Source of the DNA: Syntrophomonadaceae bacterium
Lineage (GTDB): Bacteria > Bacillota > Syntrophomonadia > Syntrophomonadales > DTU052
DNA: 64,000 nucleotides
Assembly: GCA_012728655.1 (NCBI GenBank)
Contig: JAAYEQ010000012.1
Coordinates: 18,641 to 82,640, forward strand
Direction of reading: 5' to 3'
Within the stretch, counting starts at the first letter, position 1, and each line of letters starts with the position of its first letter. The notes under the pieces are model-generated. The model was not told the origin of the DNA, ran no database searches, and saw only the letters and a program-made list of their open reading frames with translations. The translations under genes were made by a program, and so were the position numbers. Of the stretch, positions 62,055-64,000 are shown in pieces.

Positions 62055-63749
62055 ATGTATTTCATACCCGAGGAGATGCTGGCCAAACGGCCCTGGTTGC
62101 GGCAATACGATTACGATGCTCCCGTTACTATCAACTACCCCAGATATCCGGCCTTCGACATCCTCTATAACACGGCCAATTACACTCCTCACCGGGCAGC
62201 CACCTGGTTTTACGGCACCGAAATCAGCTTCTGGGAACTATACCTCACCACCATTAGGCTGGCTAATACCCTGATGAGTCTCGGAGTTGCGAAAGGCGAT
62301 CGCGTAGGAATACTCCTGCCCAACTGCCCGCAGTTTGTAATCAGCTACTGGGCACTGTTGGCCATAGGTGCCATAGTCGTCAACATAAATCCCCTGTACA
62401 CCCCGGACGAGCTCAAATTGGTTTTCAAGATGACGGGCTTGAAGGGACTCATTACTTTTGACATGGTTCTCCCCAACGTCCGGGCGGTGCTCAGTGAATT
62501 TGAAGTGCCGCTGGTTATTGTCACCAGAATCTTCGACTTTATAGACGGAGCCGGTGTGAGCACCAAATCAGACCTGGGATTGGAACCGGAGTGGCACCAC
62601 TTCTCGGAACTCCTGGCCAAGAGCACCAACACCGTAAGGCCCCGGGTTCCCATAAGACCCGAGGACCCGGCCCTAATCCAGCTAACCGGTGGCACAACCG
62701 GCACTCCAAAGGGAGCGACTCTTACTCACCACAACCTGGTTACCGCCACCCATCTGGTCGGACTCTGGGGGAGATCGGTGACCGAGAAGGTACCCATTGA
62801 GCGAAGAGTGGTTCTCTGTACCCTGCCATATTTCCATGTGTACGGTGAGATCTGCGCCATGAGCTATTCCATCTTCACCACCTCAACCCAGGTAATTTTA
62901 CCGCGCTGGGAAATTGAGGAGGTCATGAATACCATAGCGTCATTTCCGGAGTTTTCTTTCTGGCCCTGCGTACCCACCATGCTGCATGCGGTACTTAATC
63001 ATCCCCGGGCTGAGGAGCTTAACCTGGCGGTCAGGTTTGATTTTGTCAACACCGGCGCCGCTCCCTGTCCGGTTGAGTTGATTGAGAAAGCCAAAGATAT
63101 GAACATCTATATGAGCGAAGGATGGGGCATGAGCGAAACTACCTCTCTGGGAATCGCCAATCCGGTGACCAATCTAAAAAAGGTGGGAAGCATCGGCATA
63201 CCGTATCCCGATGTTGACATCAGGATTGTCGATATTCACACCGGTGAGGATCTGCCGGTCGGTGAGCGTGGGGAACTGGTTATCAAATCGCCCCTGGTGA
63301 TGAGGGAGTACTGGAATAATCCTGAAGAAACCGCCATGCAGTTGCAGGACGGTTGGTTGCGCACCGGAGACATGGCTTATATGGATGAGGATGGATATGT
63401 GTTTATCGTTGACCGAACCAAGGACATGATTATTGCCGGGGGTTACAACATCTACCCCCAGGAGATTGACGAAGTCATTTTCAAGCACCCCAAGGTTAAG
63501 GACGTTATAACGGTAGGCATTCCGGATGAATACCGCGGCGAGACCGTAAAAGCATTTGTTCAGCCGGTAGAAGGAGTGGAAATAACCGAAGAGGAGATCA
63601 TCGCCTACTGCCGGGAGAAACTCGCTGCATACAAGGTTCCCCGCAGTGTAGAGTTCCGAAAAGAACTGCCCCGTTCCATGGTCGGCAAAGCTTTAAGGAG
63701 GATACTGCGTGACGAAGAGATCGCGAAGATGAAAGCGAATCGAACCTAG
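62055..63749 (+). CDS. Long-chain acyl-CoA synthetase paralog 3
   Basis: MYFIPEEMLAKRPWLRQYD..., LIQLTGGTTGTPKGATLTH; AGGAGG before ATG 62055; ORF track 61800 over-extends across the terminator. Confidence 0.95.
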   Translation: MYFIPEEMLAKRPWLRQYDYDAPVTINYPRYPAFDILYNTANYTPHRAATWFYGTEISFWELYLTTIRLANTLMSLGVAKGDRVGILLPNCPQFVISYWALLAIGAIVVNINPLYTPDELKLVFKMTGLKGLITFDMVLPNVRAVLSEFEVPLVIVTRIFDFIDGAGVSTKSDLGLEPEWHHFSELLAKSTNTVRPRVPIRPEDPALIQLTGGTTGTPKGATLTHHNLVTATHLVGLWGRSVTEKVPIERRVVLCTLPYFHVYGEICAMSYSIFTTSTQVILPRWEIEEVMNTIASFPEFSFWPCVPTMLHAVLNHPRAEELNLAVRFDFVNTGAAPCPVELIEKAKDMNIYMSEGWGMSETTSLGIANPVTNLKKVGSIGIPYPDVDIRIVDIHTGEDLPVGERGELVIKSPLVMREYWNNPEETAMQLQDGWLRTGDMAYMDEDGYVFIVDRTKDMIIAGGYNIYPQEIDEVIFKHPKVKDVITVGIPDEYRGETVKAFVQPVEGVEITEEEIIAYCREKLAAYKVPRSVEFRKELPRSMVGKALRRILRDEEIAKMKANRT

Positions 63750-63872
63750 TCTTGCCGACCGCCCCCTGTTTACGGAATGGCTGACGGCGAAAACCGGTGC
63801 AGGGTGAGTTGGAAGTGGATGTTCCACCGAGAAAAGAGGGATAGGCTTTACGCCATCCCTCTCAGCCTGTTG

Positions 63873-63906
63873 ACAAAGTCAGTGGTCAACAGGCTTTTAA
63901 TTTTTT
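63873..63906 (+). terminator. Strong intrinsic terminator after paralog 3
   Basis: AGCCTGTTGAC aaagtcagtg GTCAACAGGCT TTTAATTTTTT. Confidence 0.9.
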
Positions 63907-64000
63907 AAATGTGCCTAAATCCAGGCCTTAAGGGGCATTAAACTGGTAAAATAGGAGGAGAACAAGCAATAGGCGGTGATTGTAGTTGCTAATGCGCAAG

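Overview
64 kb window from a Firmicute, probably a syntrophic fatty-acid oxidiser resembling Syntrophomonadaceae (inferred from gene content, not from a search). About 0-27 kb on the minus strand is the classic Firmicute colinear block, read in transcription order: argS, rpoE(delta), pyrG, spo0F, fba, fsa, glpX, rho, rpmE, yqhQ, prfA, prmC, sua5/ywlC, mntP, ywlE, rpiB, glyA, comEB, atpZ/atpI, atpB-E-F-H-A. Lineage-specific insertions include an alanine-racemase/FemAB pair, an orphan thiolase, a radical SAM protein and an M23 peptidase. About 27-39 kb is a putative cell-surface operon: a 1883-aa IPT/TIG-repeat protein, two SLH-domain proteins and an M1 peptidase. About 39-47 kb is an Mo/W module: Fe-S aldo/keto reductase, molybdopterin oxidoreductase, two divergent MoeA-like proteins and AOR. 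About 47-57 kb holds transporters, a lysine-2,3-aminomutase-family enzyme, MarR, HAD, MBL and LysM/3D proteins. About 57.8-63.7 kb is a tandem triplication of AMP-forming acyl-CoA synthetase genes. The strongest finding is a ydaO/yuaA-type c-di-AMP riboswitch plus intrinsic terminator (about 52311-52488, minus strand) directly upstream of an aminomutase. The substrate-site residues of that enzyme (K and N replacing the two lysine-binding Asp) point to glutamate 2,3-aminomutase, i.e. synthesis of the osmolyte beta-glutamate under c-di-AMP control. No CRISPR array, rRNA, tRNA or clear transposon was seen.
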